From: Patagioenas fasciata
Taxonomy: Eukaryota > Chordata > Aves > Columbiformes > Columbidae
Length of the DNA: 64,000 bases
Direction of reading: 5' to 3'
NCBI RefSeq assembly: GCF_037038585.1
Contig: NC_092560.1
Location: 85,235,549 to 85,299,548 of the forward strand
A program made the translations under genes and the position numbers. The stretch's first letter is position 1. Every line of letters starts with the position of its first letter. The notes beneath the pieces are model-generated. The model searched no databases and had not been told where the DNA came from. It worked only from the letters and a program-made list of their open reading frames with translations. Below are positions 1-23,200 of the stretch, in pieces.

Positions 1-549
1 ACAGGCAACATAAACATTCCAGGTTGCCCTAAGAACTTTGAAATCCCCTTTGGTAGGTGTGGGGCAACAGCGAGCCAGCAGGTATTGCACTGTCCAGCAC
101 AGCGTATCACCTGGGCCAGGCCCAACACATCAAAGGCCTCTGTGAACTTCTGAGCAGCCCAAGGGTTTGAAGATGCCAGTAACAAGCTTATGGAACAAAA
201 GGAACTCAACCCAGCTCTCCTCCATCTTCTTTTAGTACATTCTACAGCTAAAACGTCTCGTAAGCTTTGTTAGAAGCTAAGACATGATCTAAGTCAAGTG
301 TTTCTTCAGAATGCTTCTGTTGCTTAACATGATGCTGTGTTATTCCAGGCAGCAACTACTTCTAAAAAGGAACCTCAGCAAACGTGTATTTCCTCAGCTC
401 TCTGCTGTTGTAAAGTCCGGTGCAATGCAATGATCCCAGGTTCCTCCACCAGCCCAAGGAAAGCCCAGGGAACGGCGACTCGGGCCCACCTCAGACCCGC
501 TCGGCTCCCACCTGGTGCTGCTCACGTCAGCGCACACACAAACGCACAC
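1..549 (-). other. FECH: FECH intron 6 (partial)
   Basis: This stretch follows the exon 6 donor (GTGTGC after the Gln codon ending at 550). I looked on the minus strand for the next ferrochelatase exon, which should encode the SAHSLP-type motif, and found none. The remainder of the gene therefore lies left of base 1. Open frames here on both strands are incidental. Confidence 0.7.
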
Positions 550-9850
<9,301 letters not shown>

Positions 9851-9906
9851 TCCCTCAGACAGCCCCGCCACCGCCCCTCGGGCTCCGACAGCTCCACCGC
9901 CCACGT

Positions 9907-10006
9907 CGCCTCCGCCGCCGCCCCCCGGCACCGCCCCCGCTGCCGTACGGGGGCGTACGCCCCCGTACGGCAGCGGGGGCGGTGCCGGGGGGCGGCGGCG
10001 GAGGCG
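9907..10006. repeat. Perfect 100-bp palindrome, no spacer
   Basis: Reading outwards from the centre between 9956 and 9957, the two 50-base arms are exactly complementary. Complementarity breaks at 9906/10007. The centre is GGGCGTACGCCC and the arms are very GC-rich. It lies 57 bases upstream of the FECH start codon on that gene's strand. If transcribed it would form an extremely stable hairpin in the 5' leader. It may also be a fold-back assembly or cloning artefact, since spacerless perfect palindromes are unstable. Confidence 0.95.
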
Positions 10007-10034
10007 GCCGGGGTAGACGGGGCAGCCCGTCATT

Positions 10035-10097
10035 CCCCTCAGCCCGCCAATCCCCTCAGCCCGCCAACCCCCTCAGCCCGCCAAGCCCCTCAGTCAC
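10035..10097. repeat. 17-bp tandem repeat, about 3.5 copies
   Basis: The unit CCCCTCAGCCCGCCAAN occurs three times in a row, followed by a degraded fourth copy. It directly flanks the palindrome upstream of FECH. Confidence 0.85.
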
Positions 10098-10379
10098 CTC
10101 AAGCCCCGGCTGCGTGACCGCTACCGCAGGGCTCGGCAATGAGAGACTGAAGCACAAAAAAAGACACCGGTACCTAGCTTTTATTTGAGGGGAAAGTTAA
10201 TAACGGCATCCCTCGCATCACGCCGCGGTTGTGTTTTGAAGGGTTTCTTTGCAAGGGGATGCGGTAAGTAGGAAACTGACTGATATCACTTATTAGGTTG
10301 CAGGTAGTCTTACTGTACTTGCTTAAATATTAATGCAGCACATCTCTAACATTTGAAGTACCTTCCCTCTTTTTGTCAG

Positions 10380-10570
10380 TCGAATAGTACTTCCTTAAAT
10401 ACTCATATGTATTCCCACTTAAACCTAAATCCTCTAGTCCTGGTCTCTTCAACAAACTCAAGTATATCAAGCTTAATTTTATAATAATCTTCAGCTAGTT
10501 TAAATACCTCCGTCATGTCACCTCTTAATCATCTTTATTATTCCTCCAAGATGAAGTAATGATCTCTTTT
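10380..10570 (+). mobile_element. Possible old CR1/L3-like LINE fragment
   Basis: Phrases such as CTAAATCCTCTAGTCCTGGT and GTCACCTCTTAATCATC resemble the 3' part of ancient CR1/L3 elements (the stretch before 'ctcttctccaggctaaac'). Divergence is high and boundaries are guesses. Confidence 0.35.
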
Positions 10571-10784
10571 TATATGTAAAATCTTCTATTTATCAATCAG
10601 TTACTCTGCACTCTCCTGTCTCGGTTTCTATTTTCCTTTATATGCATTGACCTTATCTAAACAGCATGGACCAAATTCTAACGCCAGTCACGGCGCTCTA
10701 AATCCAGAGTAACTGACTTCAATGGCACAATTGTCATTTGATGTCACGGATTTACTTGCGCACTTGGGCATCAGCATCCCTGCA

Positions 10785-10895
10785 GGGTTTAAGAGACGAG
10801 GTTCTCAGGGACACGGGTTAGTGCAAGAGTTCTGGTGGACTCGATGATCCTGACAGTGTCTTCCAACTGAAATGATTCCACGATCTCTTAGGTTT
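10785..10895 (+). mobile_element. CR1-type LINE 3' end fragment
   Basis: The run GACTCGATGATCCT followed by CTTCCAACTGAAATGATTCC is the familiar avian CR1 3' terminal signature (GGACTCGATGATCTT ... TTCCAACCTAAATGATTCTATG). The upstream GGGACACGGGTTAGTG also fits. It is in sense orientation on the plus strand and diverged. Confidence 0.75.
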
Positions 10896-13800
10896 ACTCA
10901 GGCTCTAAGAAAGCTGCAAATATTTTAAAAATATGTGTTTCAAATTTTTTTAAAACCCTGGAGAGCCTCCTCAGCAGACACTTATCGTCTTCGTCAGCCT
11001 TTGCTGTGAACCTACCTCCAACAAGCCTTGTCCTTCACAAAGAACCTGGTGGATCCCAGCCCATCTTTCAGGGGACATGAACCCATCGCCTCCTCCAGCA
11101 CCCAGCCCCTTTGCTCTGGTAATTCTCTGCTGCTCCAAGGGAGCTGAAGCCACAGCAATGTGCACTGTTCACAATGAGCATCACTTCCAGGATTTCCTTT
11201 GTGCGCTGGGAAGTCCGGCATTTCTCGGCTGGAGGCAGATACCTGCAGACCTGGATTTACACCCAGCAGCACCTCTGCATCCCGCCACAGTGCAGGTTGT
11301 GCTTCCCCAGCCCTGGCACAGATGCTGGAATCACAGGGGGCTGTCAGGGGACCGAAGGGGTCAGACAGGGATGTCCCGCTGTCCGGCCCCGCGGCTCGGG
11401 GCTCTCACTGCCGCAGCCCTTGCTCCTCTTTTCCACCTCCATCTATCTGGACAGCAGCACTGCAGGAACCGCACCCGAGGAGGAGCAGGACAGCTGGGAC
11501 TTTTGACAGGTCTTAAAACATCCAACTCTGATGGGAGCGCCGCAGGAACACTGTTAGCCCAAAGAACATGTACAGCAGCAAATGTGATTAAATCATCCCT
11601 GAATGCAAACTTAAAATCAAAGAGCCTGGAAACAAGCGTTCTGGATGGCTGCCAGGAACACCCAGAATCATCATGTTTTAAATCACTGCAGACATAATCA
11701 CTCAACAAACACAAAACCATAACTGGTAGGACACAGAAATAAAATCAAGATCCATTCATCCATCTCGAAAGGCATTTTTTTAAAATGATCAAAACCCTGA
11801 ATTGAGCCTCGATGATAAATCAGGAAGTGCAGCAATCGTATTTAACACAGCGAAGGTTCATTTTGAAGTGGCTGCCTCAGGAATGTCTCCTCATTACTTG
11901 GGTGGTAGATTTGCATGGGCTGTTACTGACACAGGCTCCTTCCTGTGCTGGGCTCGCCCAGCCCCACCAGCAGAGCCCCATATTCCACTGCTCATCTTCC
12001 ATCCCAGCCACCTTGTACGCTCCTCTTCTGATGTGCCCCTTCCAGCAGCACCTCCTGAGCGCTCAGACCTTCCTCCCACAGCTCCCCTGGTACAGAAGCT
12101 TTTACCCTTCACAAAGCAGTTCAGTGTTTTTCTAAAGTATCTTTTCCCAACCTTTCTCCTCCCTTCTTAGCACCTTAGGCACTTGAAGGGAATTTGTTTG
12201 TAGAAAAATCTTTGTATGCTCGTAAATTCCTAAATATTCTGAATTATAGAAGCCTCTTCAGCTCTGCTCCCCCCGCCCCCAAACCCACTAACAACAACAA
12301 ACACCCACAAAAAAGAAACCCCAAGGGGTGGGATTACTATTTGGCAGCATTTTCATCTTTGGGACTGGGGTGACTTTTCCTGTAGCTCACTATTAGTAAG
12401 CTGTCCTGTAAGAAGTAAGAAATTTTCAGCATTTTGTTGCAATCAAGCTTTTTCTCCTCTCCCTCTAGCTTATGTACTTCAGACATATGCATCAATACCC
12501 CAAACCACAGGAAATTTACAAGTGACGACACTTTTGCAGGTATTTAAAGAATCTTTTAAGTTCTACATTCGGACAAAGAACTCATCCAAAATGGAGCAGG
12601 ACAAGTGTGAGAGGGGGCTGAGGCACCTTACTGGACACGATAGGGGCTACAACCAGACAAGGAAAATGGGTGAACTCAGAGAGGTGGATAATAAAGCAAG
12701 GCATCCTAACAATGCTCTTTTCTTAGAGTATCTTTAATTTGTCCTCTACTCTCCTCCCCTGCTCCAGAGGGGCAACCCTTGGGTCACACAGCAATGCCAC
12801 AGCAGTCCCCATCAAACCCCAAGACATCAAATCTGTTTAAGAAATCACCTCACTTGTTGCTGCTGTATCAGCCAGCAAGGCAGCGACCAGCTCTGCTACA
12901 AACCGCAGCCGGGAGTCCCGGCCCACCCCCTGGAGCTGCCGCCTTGGCCACCAGTTATTAAGCACATACTGCACTGTAAAATCCACTTTTCCTGTGCAGT
13001 ATATTGCCTGTGCCAGGACAGACCGTATTATGAAGACTAAGGGAAAGGGAAGAAACAGACGTTACAGCTCAAGAACTACTGCCTCGCACACCACCTTATG
13101 TTGCCATAATTTATTGGTTGCTGATTTAGACCGGTTTCTATATGTAACATGCAAGATGAAGAAAACCAGTCATTTCTTACAAAAATATGGACACCGCACA
13201 GCTCAACAGTTCTATTGGTGGCTAATCCAGGTCAAGTCTTGGTGCAGGTGGCAAACGATGCACCTACCAGCCGTTTATCTCTCTGGTAAGAGGAATTGCT
13301 TTATTTCTGACTAAAAAGCACAGATGAGTAGACACATGAAACTGTTACTCGATCCTAGTTGATAACCGGGTTACAGTTGGACACAGCAGAGAGCACGGAG
13401 CCAGCAGGAGCCTGTGCAGCACGTCAGCGAGACGGGGCAGGCGCCACCTGGACTCAGCGCATCTGCGCAGCACAGGAGCTCAGCCCCCACCATGCTCAAA
13501 TCCAAAGGATTTCCAAATTACCAGGGGTTTTGGGTCTTCGCTCAGTCATTTCTGGTTTGAAAGGACGGCAGAACCTCGACTGGGAAGGCAGCACAGACAT
13601 CCCGCTGTCCAGACAACGCTGCGAGAGCAAAGCCCACCTCACATTCCTCATCAATAAATAATCTGCAACAAACAAAAGCCCACAGCTCTTGCAGCGGAAT
13701 TTCGTGCTCAATACTACGGACCTTCTTATTGAATAAACTCAAATGGAGCTTCCATTAAAAACAGCAGGAGCTAAAAAAGTGCAGCACTTAATTATTCCCA

Positions 13801-14121
13801 TTTTTATACTGCGTTGAGCTATTCAGAGGGTGTCTGGTCATGCCATTCTCAGAGGCCAGCCACGTGGCAATTTAAAGAGCTTGAACTGCTGATGTCTCCA
13901 ACAAGAAACCACAAGAGAAGACAGATTAAAATTAAAGCTAATTTAAAAAAAAAAAATCAATTTTAAGTCACAGAAATTAAAAGCAGAAGCATATTTTGCT
14001 TTTTAAATGACATCTTACCAGGATCTTTGTTTTTTGTTGACTCGACAGCATAAATACACCTAACGTTTTTTTCTAGAGCTTCTTCCAGTGAATTAGCATT
14101 TTCCTTTAAAAAGGGGTTTTG

Positions 14122-14127
14122 TTTAAT
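14122..14127 (-). promoter_or_regulatory. NARS1: Candidate NARS1 polyadenylation signal (ATTAAA)
   Basis: On the minus strand ATTAAA lies about 107 bases downstream of the NARS1 stop codon. It is the nearest plausible hexamer. I saw no AATAAA closer to the stop on this strand. Other sites further downstream cannot be excluded. Confidence 0.35.
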
Positions 14128-14233
14128 TTCCTTTTCACATCCTAAATGAGTGGTTGTTCTCAGACGGGCTGTAGACCAGCAGAGTGTATCGTTCTTTTGC
14201 AAGCCCCGGTGGCTCGGGTTTCTCACGGGATGA

Positions 14234-17200
14234 CTAAGGTTTGCAGCGCTGCACGAAGCGTGGATACAGACAGACATCTCGGATGTGGTGTCTGTTCAGA
14301 ATCCAGGTCAGGAACCGCTCCAATCCCAAACCGTATCCACCGTGAGGGCACGTGCCGTATTTTCTCTGTCAAATTAAGATCAGAGAGTAGCCATTGAACT
14401 TTTTCTTATTATTTATAATTGCAGTAATACCACCAAAACAAAAACAAAACCCTTCCAAGATTATTTTCTGTATAATGAGGAAAATGGACTACACTATTTT
14501 CAGGCAAGGTATTTGTCTTTAGTTGTCCTGAGTTTCTTGGGGCAGTTCCAGGACTAGAAGAGGAAAAAGGAAGGTGAAAAAGCAAGTTGTAAGGATTCTT
14601 TCTCAGGTGCCTCCTTTTCCGCTGCCCTTGCTGGCAGAGCTTGGCCATCCCTGTAATCAGACCCTGCGGGACACCCCAACCCACAGCCAGGCTGTTTAAG
14701 CAGGATGGAACTGTCACCCACTGGTTAAACCATTATCTACTTTGGGCCACTAGAAATGTCTCCATGTTAGACTGCAGCATCTGAAGAGTAGCTTAAAGAA
14801 GAGTCCGATATATGAGAGGAGCAGCACATGCAGCCTGTCACAGACCTGGTCGGTGTACCAGTAGTATGGTGTGGGGTCGATGCCCTCTCTCTTGTAGCCT
14901 TCCAGCAGCTCCTCGCTGTCCCAGATACGCATTGAGCCGCCAACTATCTCCCCAACGTTGGGCATCAGCACATCAACCTACAACACACACTGTTACAGTT
15001 AACATGCGTGCAGCAGGGCATAGAAAAACAGCCCAAGCTCAACACATTTTACCACAAAGTCTTAATTCTCCACAACAGGAAAGGAGGGAATTCCTTCCAG
15101 ACCCTATTTACAGATGGACTAAACTGACTGACTAGGTTCTCTAATTTGATCTCTGATGTTCTTGGACACACTGAACTATAAGAAACAAACAAGAAAAACC
15201 TCCAAACCACAATAAAACAACCTAAAATAAACAACAAACAAAGCCAAACCAAACCCACACCCCAAAACCACAAACAGAGCAGCATTCCTCACAACCACCA
15301 CTCCTCCCAGCTGCCCAGCAGCTCCAGTTCAGACAACACGGTCTCAAGAAGCGATAGGAATACTGTCAGCAGAGCAGCACTTCACCAGGCCAGTGGAGAA
15401 CACGCTCACCATGATCCAGCCCCAGTTTCTGAGCACTGCAGTGTCACTTGTTCACTCCTACAGGCTCAACACCACAAGCCGCTCAACCAAAACCTGTAGG
15501 AAATCCCCACGATTTCCCCCGGTACTTGTCCGTTCTTGATTTTACACTCTGCCAGCCCTGCTCTGCTCAGAAGCCCGCAGCACTACATGAACACTAAACA
15601 GCAACGTACAGACTCCGTAAGGCGGGAATCGTCATGGCAGCGCTGCATGTAGAAAGACTTGATCTCTGCAGGAAATCGGCACAGCAAGATCGGCTCGTTA
15701 ATGGTGTCTGTCATCAGCCTCTCGGGAGCTTCAGGAATGTCCTACAGTTAAAGAAGCCTTATTAATATTTTAAACAAAAATCACTCCAAGACCTTAAGTT
15801 CTTCATTGTATCAGGCATGAAACAACAGCATTTGTCCTAAATGGCCTAAATTTCTAAACCAAATTTATCTTAGACAATCCTTTGACTACGGCTACATCAC
15901 CAAGTCCTCTTGAGCTCCTGCAAATCATTTTGTCTTCCATGTAGAAAAGCGAGACAGGGAACAGATGCACAGATGACAACATGGACTTAGATTCCAGTGT
16001 TCCAAGACATTCTGTGAAAGCCCAGCCCACACCCGCATTCCCCGATACATCACAACACCTCCCAGCACAGCCCAAACAGCCAGGCCCCAGTGAAGCTTAC
16101 AGCAAAACTCTCTTTAACTTAAATGGGACTAGAATGTCACTCCTTTTCGATGTCACTCCAAACAAAGCACCATGGTCCAGAAACTGCCAATGGACTCACA
16201 CACCCCCAGGGCCGGGTCAGGGGATTTTGCTTGGTTTTCATTCCTCCAGAGCCTCAGGCAGACTTACCTCCCCAAACTCATAGTGAGTGCCATCATCCTT
16301 CTTCACGTCATGTTCCTTCAGCCACTCAATGGCTTCGCTGTAGTTCATTCGTCGGAAAGGCCGCTTAGGAGGCTTGAATGCCTGTAATTAAGAGCAGACG
16401 AAGCCAGTTAGAAGAGTACCATTTTTACAGCAGAATACTTCCAGACTTGAAGCATACACACCGCTCTTTCCAGCTCTAAAATCAACAAATTATTACTAAA
16501 TACATCAAGCTGGGTACTGAAAAGCTAGAACCAGACACAACCCTATTCCAAGCCAGTAAAGCTTACAGAACAGATGCTGAAAAAGATGGCAGGAGGTGAG
16601 AGGACGTATTTACAAAGCTGTTTCCTTTTCTCTATGAATTCTTTGCACGTGTTGGTGTTTCAGATTGAGTCACTAGCAGAGGCTCCAAGTGTTAGGCCAC
16701 AGAAGAACACTGGTGCTTCCCTTCCAGGTTGGTTGAGCTCCTACCATTTCCTATCTCTTGCCCAAATTCAAAACTGAACCTCCCAGCACTTACCAGGAAA
16801 ACAGGTCAAAATAACAGGGATGACTGAGCCTGTATGCTCTCAGAGAAAAGCCAGTGATGAAGTTTGTGGGCTCTTAACGCCATCTTCTTTGCAAAGGCAA
16901 CAGAAGACCGGAGGTCTCTAACAAACAGAAAGGGCTTTAGAGCTCCACATTCCCGGGTAGACAGTAGAACACGAGCTGTTTCATTGCTCCCTTGTGCTCA
17001 ATCTGCAACACCAGCCGATCGATATTACGAGCTCTGGGATAGAGGTTTTCATTCCAGAAGCACAGCACACGTGGCCATAAATCCCAGCACATTGCTGGCT
17101 CCTGGAACTTCTTCCCCTGCTTCTGGAAGGGCCATTACCAGCCTTGCAGCATTTTAATTCTTCTGATGCTATTTTTCGTATTAGTAATAATAATAGTATG

Positions 17201-20200
17201 CTCGCTGCCATGCCCTGCCTCCCCCCAATGCACATGCTGACCAGGAAAGGCTAAAGCTGCTATTTCCTCGGCTATTGAGGACTGTTCCACATTGCTGCCT
17301 ACCGGGTTCAGCTCGTACAGTAAGCTTGATGCCGGGGATTTCAAGACTCGGCCTACTACATCACAAACCAAGCTCTCCAGACGGTCCAATAAATCCTCAA
17401 AACTTATAAAAGGACATTCGGCTTCAATGTGAGTGTATCTGAAAGACAAAGTCATGACATCACAAAACTGCACACAAGCAACAAATCTTTAGTTATGGAA
17501 CAAATCCTCAGGAGAAAAAAGCGACCGAACGCACAAACATACAGTTCTGTCCCCTTTCTTATATCTCCCACTTCTACACTGAAAAGGAACTTAAGCCGTT
17601 GAAAACAAAAAAAGAAGACAGACAACAAGAGTATGAACTGTACTTTCTAAAAAGACAAAGCTTCCTGGAAGCGTATCAGCTGTTTCGCTCACATCTTCCT
17701 TCGCTAGATGTCAGTGTTTTATGATGAATTGGACAAGGTATTAAGCCCCAAATATACTTTTGCTCAGTCCTCCCACATTAGCATTATGCTGTCTGTCTGC
17801 TCACTGTACATCACGTCACCCAACTGCCCGCTGCTCCCTGGCTTTAGAAATTCACTTCCACATCAAAAACAGAGAAGCAGAGCCTGTCCATACTCGGCCA
17901 GGTGCCTGCGGGTCCGGGACTGCTCGGCTCGGTACGACTGCGCGATGCAGAACACGTCTCCCAGGGCTGGGATGCAGGTCTCCAGGTACAGCTGGGATGA
18001 CTGCGTTAGGTACGCCTCTTCACCAAAGTAATCCAGCTTGAACAGGGTTGAGCCTCCTTCCACCTGCGTCTGGACTAAAGTTGGCGGTGTGACCTGGGAA
18101 AGAACACGGTTCTCACTACTTGGTGAAGAATTAAGGACACTGATGCAAAGCACACCCTTCCAGAACACCGTCTACACCACCTTTGTACCCACGTACACAT
18201 CAGCCTGATATCCCTCAGCACCCCAAAAAGAGGTATGCGGGCTGTTTGTCAGTCACGCTGTGACACACACTTCAGAAGCATCTGCACACCTTTGAGATCT
18301 ATGTCTATGAAAGCAATCAAACAACGCTTTCCTAAAAATGGCTTTTCTTTTGCCTCTTCCAGGTCAATGCAAAAGCCTGCACAGTTTTTCCAGGAAAAAG
18401 ATAACCTTGAATCAGGACGTTAGTTATCTGCTGACAAGGGAAAATATACTTACTTCATAATATCCGTTGGCAAAGAAATGATCCCTGAAGGCCTGTACGA
18501 CCATGGAGCGCACCTTGAAGATTTTGGACATGTTCTCGCCCCGGATCATCATGTGCCTGTTGTTGAGCTGCACGTCCACCTCGGAATCCTCGTTGAGCAG
18601 ATTGTCGGCGCCGCCGGCCGGGGCCAGGCCCAGGAGCTCCCAGTAGTCGCAGCTCAGCTCGTGGCCTCCCGGCGCCTGCCCAGCAAAGGGACACAAACAC
18701 TGGACCCGTGCACTGCCTGCCCCAGATGCAGCGACCTTAACCCAGTTTCACTAACGATGCTCAGTCCTCATGGCAGCACTTTTCAAGTGACTGCTCTCTA
18801 ACCTCAAGTCGAGCTCTTGGGGACAGGACCCGAGTGGCAGGGACAACTACAACAATCAAGCCCATCCAAATTTCATTTGCAAAACATGCCAGTAATGGCC
18901 AACAGCATGTGGCTTACAAAAATATTGAATGATCTACAAAGCACCATGAAAGGTGGACACTTTGACTTTATTCACACATTACAGGCAGCCACAGTGACAG
19001 ACTACTTTGCTCAAATGTTATCTAATGCATTTTGGAAACATTGTTTGAAGTAATATAACAATCCAAAATGTGTTGTTTTTTTTCCAGACACGTTTCTCTG
19101 TGTTACCTCACTAGAGGTTACAACACGTACTCAAGGGACCAGCCAGAATACAGACTGCCGATCCACACAACAGAACAGCTCCCACTGCGAGAACTGATGA
19201 TGATTTTGAATATATGTCTGGAGGATGAGGTAAGCTTACAGACTAGCGAGATTAAACATGCATCTGTCCTCTAAATCTCAACACTGCTGCTTTGCTTTCC
19301 CTTCAGAAAAAAGGGTGTTGCTATAAGCAGCTACCAAGAGCTCATGTCTTTAAAGGACGATTTTAGATTTGGCCTGAGCTTCCTTTCTCCATCACAAGTT
19401 TAGTTTTGCAACACGGACACAACTATCGCCTCTCAGCCACCTCGTAATAACCAAGTCAGAAGCCTTATGGTAATTTTCAACAAACATCCTGGCATAGGCC
19501 TGCGTGTCCTGATGAGTGCACTGAGCTGCTGTCACAGATGCCAGCTCCCAAAGGCTTCCCTCCTGCCTCCAGTCTGCATCCTTCCCGCAGAGCTGCTCAG
19601 CACGGCTTTAGCCCTAACTCCGGATCTAGGCGTGTTTAAACAGTAACGCGTGTGCATCTAGACTGGAATGAGACAGGCACAAGGCTCACCTGTCCCACTG
19701 AACTGTGGAACAGCAGCAGCTTTGGGACCTTTGTTCTTGTCTCTAAGCCAAGTTCCCACCAAAATAATCTAACAATTCTTTCCACCTCTGCTTTTCCTTC
19801 TATCAGGAAAACAATAAACTGCTAAAGAGGAAGAGAAGCCAAGACTAACACTAAGTCTCGTACCTGCTTGCCTTCGGGAACGAGGTTCAGCGTCCCGTAC
19901 ACCGCGACACTGCTCTCCGTGGAGAGAACCAGCCCGTTGTAGCACTGACACTGCCGACACAGACAGACAAAGCGTTAACGGAGCTTCTTGGGATTAGTTT
20001 TCTTACAACATGTATTTGGCTCACAGGCAAGATTGACTCATAGTCACTTCCAAATAGCTCTCACATTGACAAAGAAATTCTAGTGGTATGAGATACGATT
20101 TAACAATAATACGACTTAATCAGTAGGTTTAGGAGAACTTCCAACTGTCTATATAAAAGAAAAATGGATTAGGTACAAACACTTAAATAAAACACAGAAC

Positions 20201-23200
20201 AGAATTCAATCATCACAACTTACCAGTTCATCGGAAAGGACACACTGAAGAAAACCTGTGCCATCTCTCAAAACAATGAACATCAAATTTTTTCCTAGTG
20301 AAAAAGAAAGAAGAAAAGCAGAGCATCTCAGCTTTATTCACCAACCCATCTGAACAGACCTGCTCCTCAGGCACACCACCACTGATGTGCAGGTTGTTGC
20401 AGAAGGACTGTGGTCACATCCTTCCATTTTAAAAACCAAGGATGCTCCAGGTGAGCACTGAGCATGAGCACAGCCAGAGCATTTCAGAGCTGTATTTTGT
20501 ATAGCAAATTAAAATAAGTTTTGACAGCCACCAGGAGCAAAGCCTGTTCCAAGCTGACAGGGCTGGGATGGTACCACCATGCCGCAACCTCGGATGTCCC
20601 TCTAGTCCCCAGGGACTAATGTCCTTCAGAAATAATGGGAGCAAATGCCTGTAGAGCCAGAAGCACCCCTGCCATGCACATCCATGCCCTGGCTGACACC
20701 ACCTTGCCAGCCAGAACACCGGTCATTCTGGCAGCAAGTATTCGTGCTAAGCTTATGTTAAAACTAGGTGCTGACTCATTTTAAGTGCTGTTGAGTTTGT
20801 TCCGTTTGCACAGGTTCAGTCAATGCTTGTGGCTTACCTTGCCTCCGTAATCTGTGGATCCAGCCAAAAATCTTCACTCTCTGGCCTCTGTAAGCCTCCA
20901 GAGCACCAATCTTTACCTGTCAAGGCAAATGATTCACCTTTTAGATGGTGTTTTCCACATAATTACTTACAACACCAGTGTCCGCGACATCTTCCAGCAG
21001 CGCTTGAAGCAAAGCTCCACCCAGGTATAAGCTCAGCTGTCAGTACTGACCAGCTCTTCAGTAAGGAAAGCGTAGTTTAGCGAGTTCTGTCCCAGGGAGT
21101 ACGATCAGACAGCATTTCCAGACTTGGAACTGAGTGCAGCGCAGGTCTGGAGGAGCCTGCGGGTTCAGCCCTTTCCCGGAGAGCGGCGCTGGGCTCCAGT
21201 GAAACCGCTCCAGCGCGGGTCACAGAAACCCCTCCACACAGGCTCTGTGCAAACCCCACAGAGCAGCGAGCGCAGGACCTGCTCAAACCACCAAATCCAG
21301 TAGGACTCTACGAACAGCCAAATGACATGTCTCAGTGACTCCAGTTACATCCTCTGACCAGCACTGCTGCTTCAGTCTCCACCACAATAATCAAAGCAAA
21401 ACTGATGAACTTTCTCAAACAGAAATATGCTCTCTACCACTAGACAGACACAGAGAAGTCTGATGTGTGAACTAAGAAGGTTCAGACATCCATCACGTGC
21501 ATGAGAAAGACTGAAATCTGCACACTAGAGAACACGGATAACCACAAAAACAACGTTACATTTATGGATGGCAAAAAGACAGTGGCCAAACAGCAGAGCC
21601 AGACCCAGTCTCTGTGCAGACAAGATCGTACACACAGGCCATTATCAAGTGCGCAGGATCTTACACATTTTGGCTCCGGAAGGCTGGGGTCATTCTTGAT
21701 AACAACTTTCTTCGCTTCCTCCAGGTTCTTCTCTCTTCTCAAGAGATCCTCTGCCTGGTGGAGAAGAAATAATAGCTGTAACAAGGCTTGGCAAGATTCC
21801 CAGTCCTTACAATTACCCGAGACTATAATATACACTGACAGACAGAGGTGTCATGAAGCTTTGATGTTACCCTACTGGGGCCTAAACATGCCCTAGTTCA
21901 GGACCAGGATGAGAAACAACACGCAGATGCATTTCTGATTTTATCCAGAAATCTGAAGGCAACAGACTGCAATGGTTCAAAACTCGCCCCGTTTCAGCCA
22001 TCGGCTCGTCCTAATCTAAAGAAAGGCGAGTTGCAAATAACATCTGTGCAAAACAAGGAAATGAATGAAGAACAAACAGAAGCTTTTCTGGAGGGGTGGG
22101 AATGGCAGCAATAGTGATAATGTTTCAGAAGAAGGAAGCTGGTGTGATTCCGCTCCTCCTCCATGGCAGCCCCTGCAACCTACCTCCTTCTTCTCCTTCG
22201 CCTCGTTCTTCATTTGTTCCCTGTGCCACAGCTTTTTGACATTTTTCATCTGTGACTTTGAAATGATGGCCCATCTCTAAATCAACCCAAGGAGAGAGCA
22301 GAAGATACCAGATTACATTTGTGTCCCTTCACACAAGGGAGCAGTAAGTGATTTCTACTGGGAAGCTCAAACACTACAGCACCTCGTTTTCTTTTTGCGA
22401 ATCCACATAAATAGTAGGGAACGGTTCCTTTCCTGCTGTCATCAAAGCCTAAAAAAGGGAGAAAACAACAGCATCAGTGGCACTGCAAGTGATCTAAGTC
22501 ATCCTTAAAAAGCCCAAGCAGACATCCTACTTCTGATCAGATGTGCAAAAACCAGTATAAAATTAACATTTAGAAATATAAGGCAAAGCACTTGGCCTGA
22601 ATCACAGCTCACACGTTTCAAAACAAACAGCAGCTGCTCCCCAGTTACCTTGAGAACAGTCTTGAACGGCTTCTTCTGCGTCCCATCCCCCGCGGAGTCG
22701 CTGCCCTCTCGCTCGGACACGTACAGCTCCTCTGGAACGCACCAACACAGGCGGTTACTCACAACAGGAAAAAACGGATCAACCAGGAGGTGCACAGGGA
22801 CACAGAAATCACGGTGATCACCAGGAATGAGCCATCAAAAACAACTCCGTGGGCACGCAGGGTGAGAACTGTCTAATATTTCCCACTGTAAAAATCAGCC
22901 CATGCAGCAAGCGCTGAAGTCTCAGGGGCTGATGCCACAGCGGAACCCGCTCCGGGGCTCCGGCCGCGGGCACGGCCCGGCCCCCTCCGCACGGCGCTCC
23001 GGCCGCCCCCAGCCCCACCCGGCACGGTCCCCTCGGGCCGGCAGCCGCCCCGCCGCTGCCGCCATCTGCTGCCTGCGGCGAGCGGCCGGGCCGGGCCCAA
23101 CCGCATGGCATCGCATCGGGCCGGGCCGCGCCGGGCCGGGCCCGCAGGGAGCGCGGGACCCGCAAGGAGCGCGAGACCCGCAAGGAGCGCGGGAAGCGCG

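Larger units (their letters stand above)
10151..14121. other. Intergenic stretch between FECH and NARS1
   Basis: About 4 kb with no coding exon that I recognise on either strand. It holds CR1-type LINE fragments near 10.38-10.9 kb (listed separately) and otherwise unremarkable A+T-richer DNA. Short open frames here have no supporting splice sites or recognisable protein similarity. Confidence 0.6.

Noticed and set aside
1-337. FECH exon 7
   Set aside because: The expected conserved sequence (SAHSLP region) is absent on the minus strand, so the exon must lie beyond the left edge.
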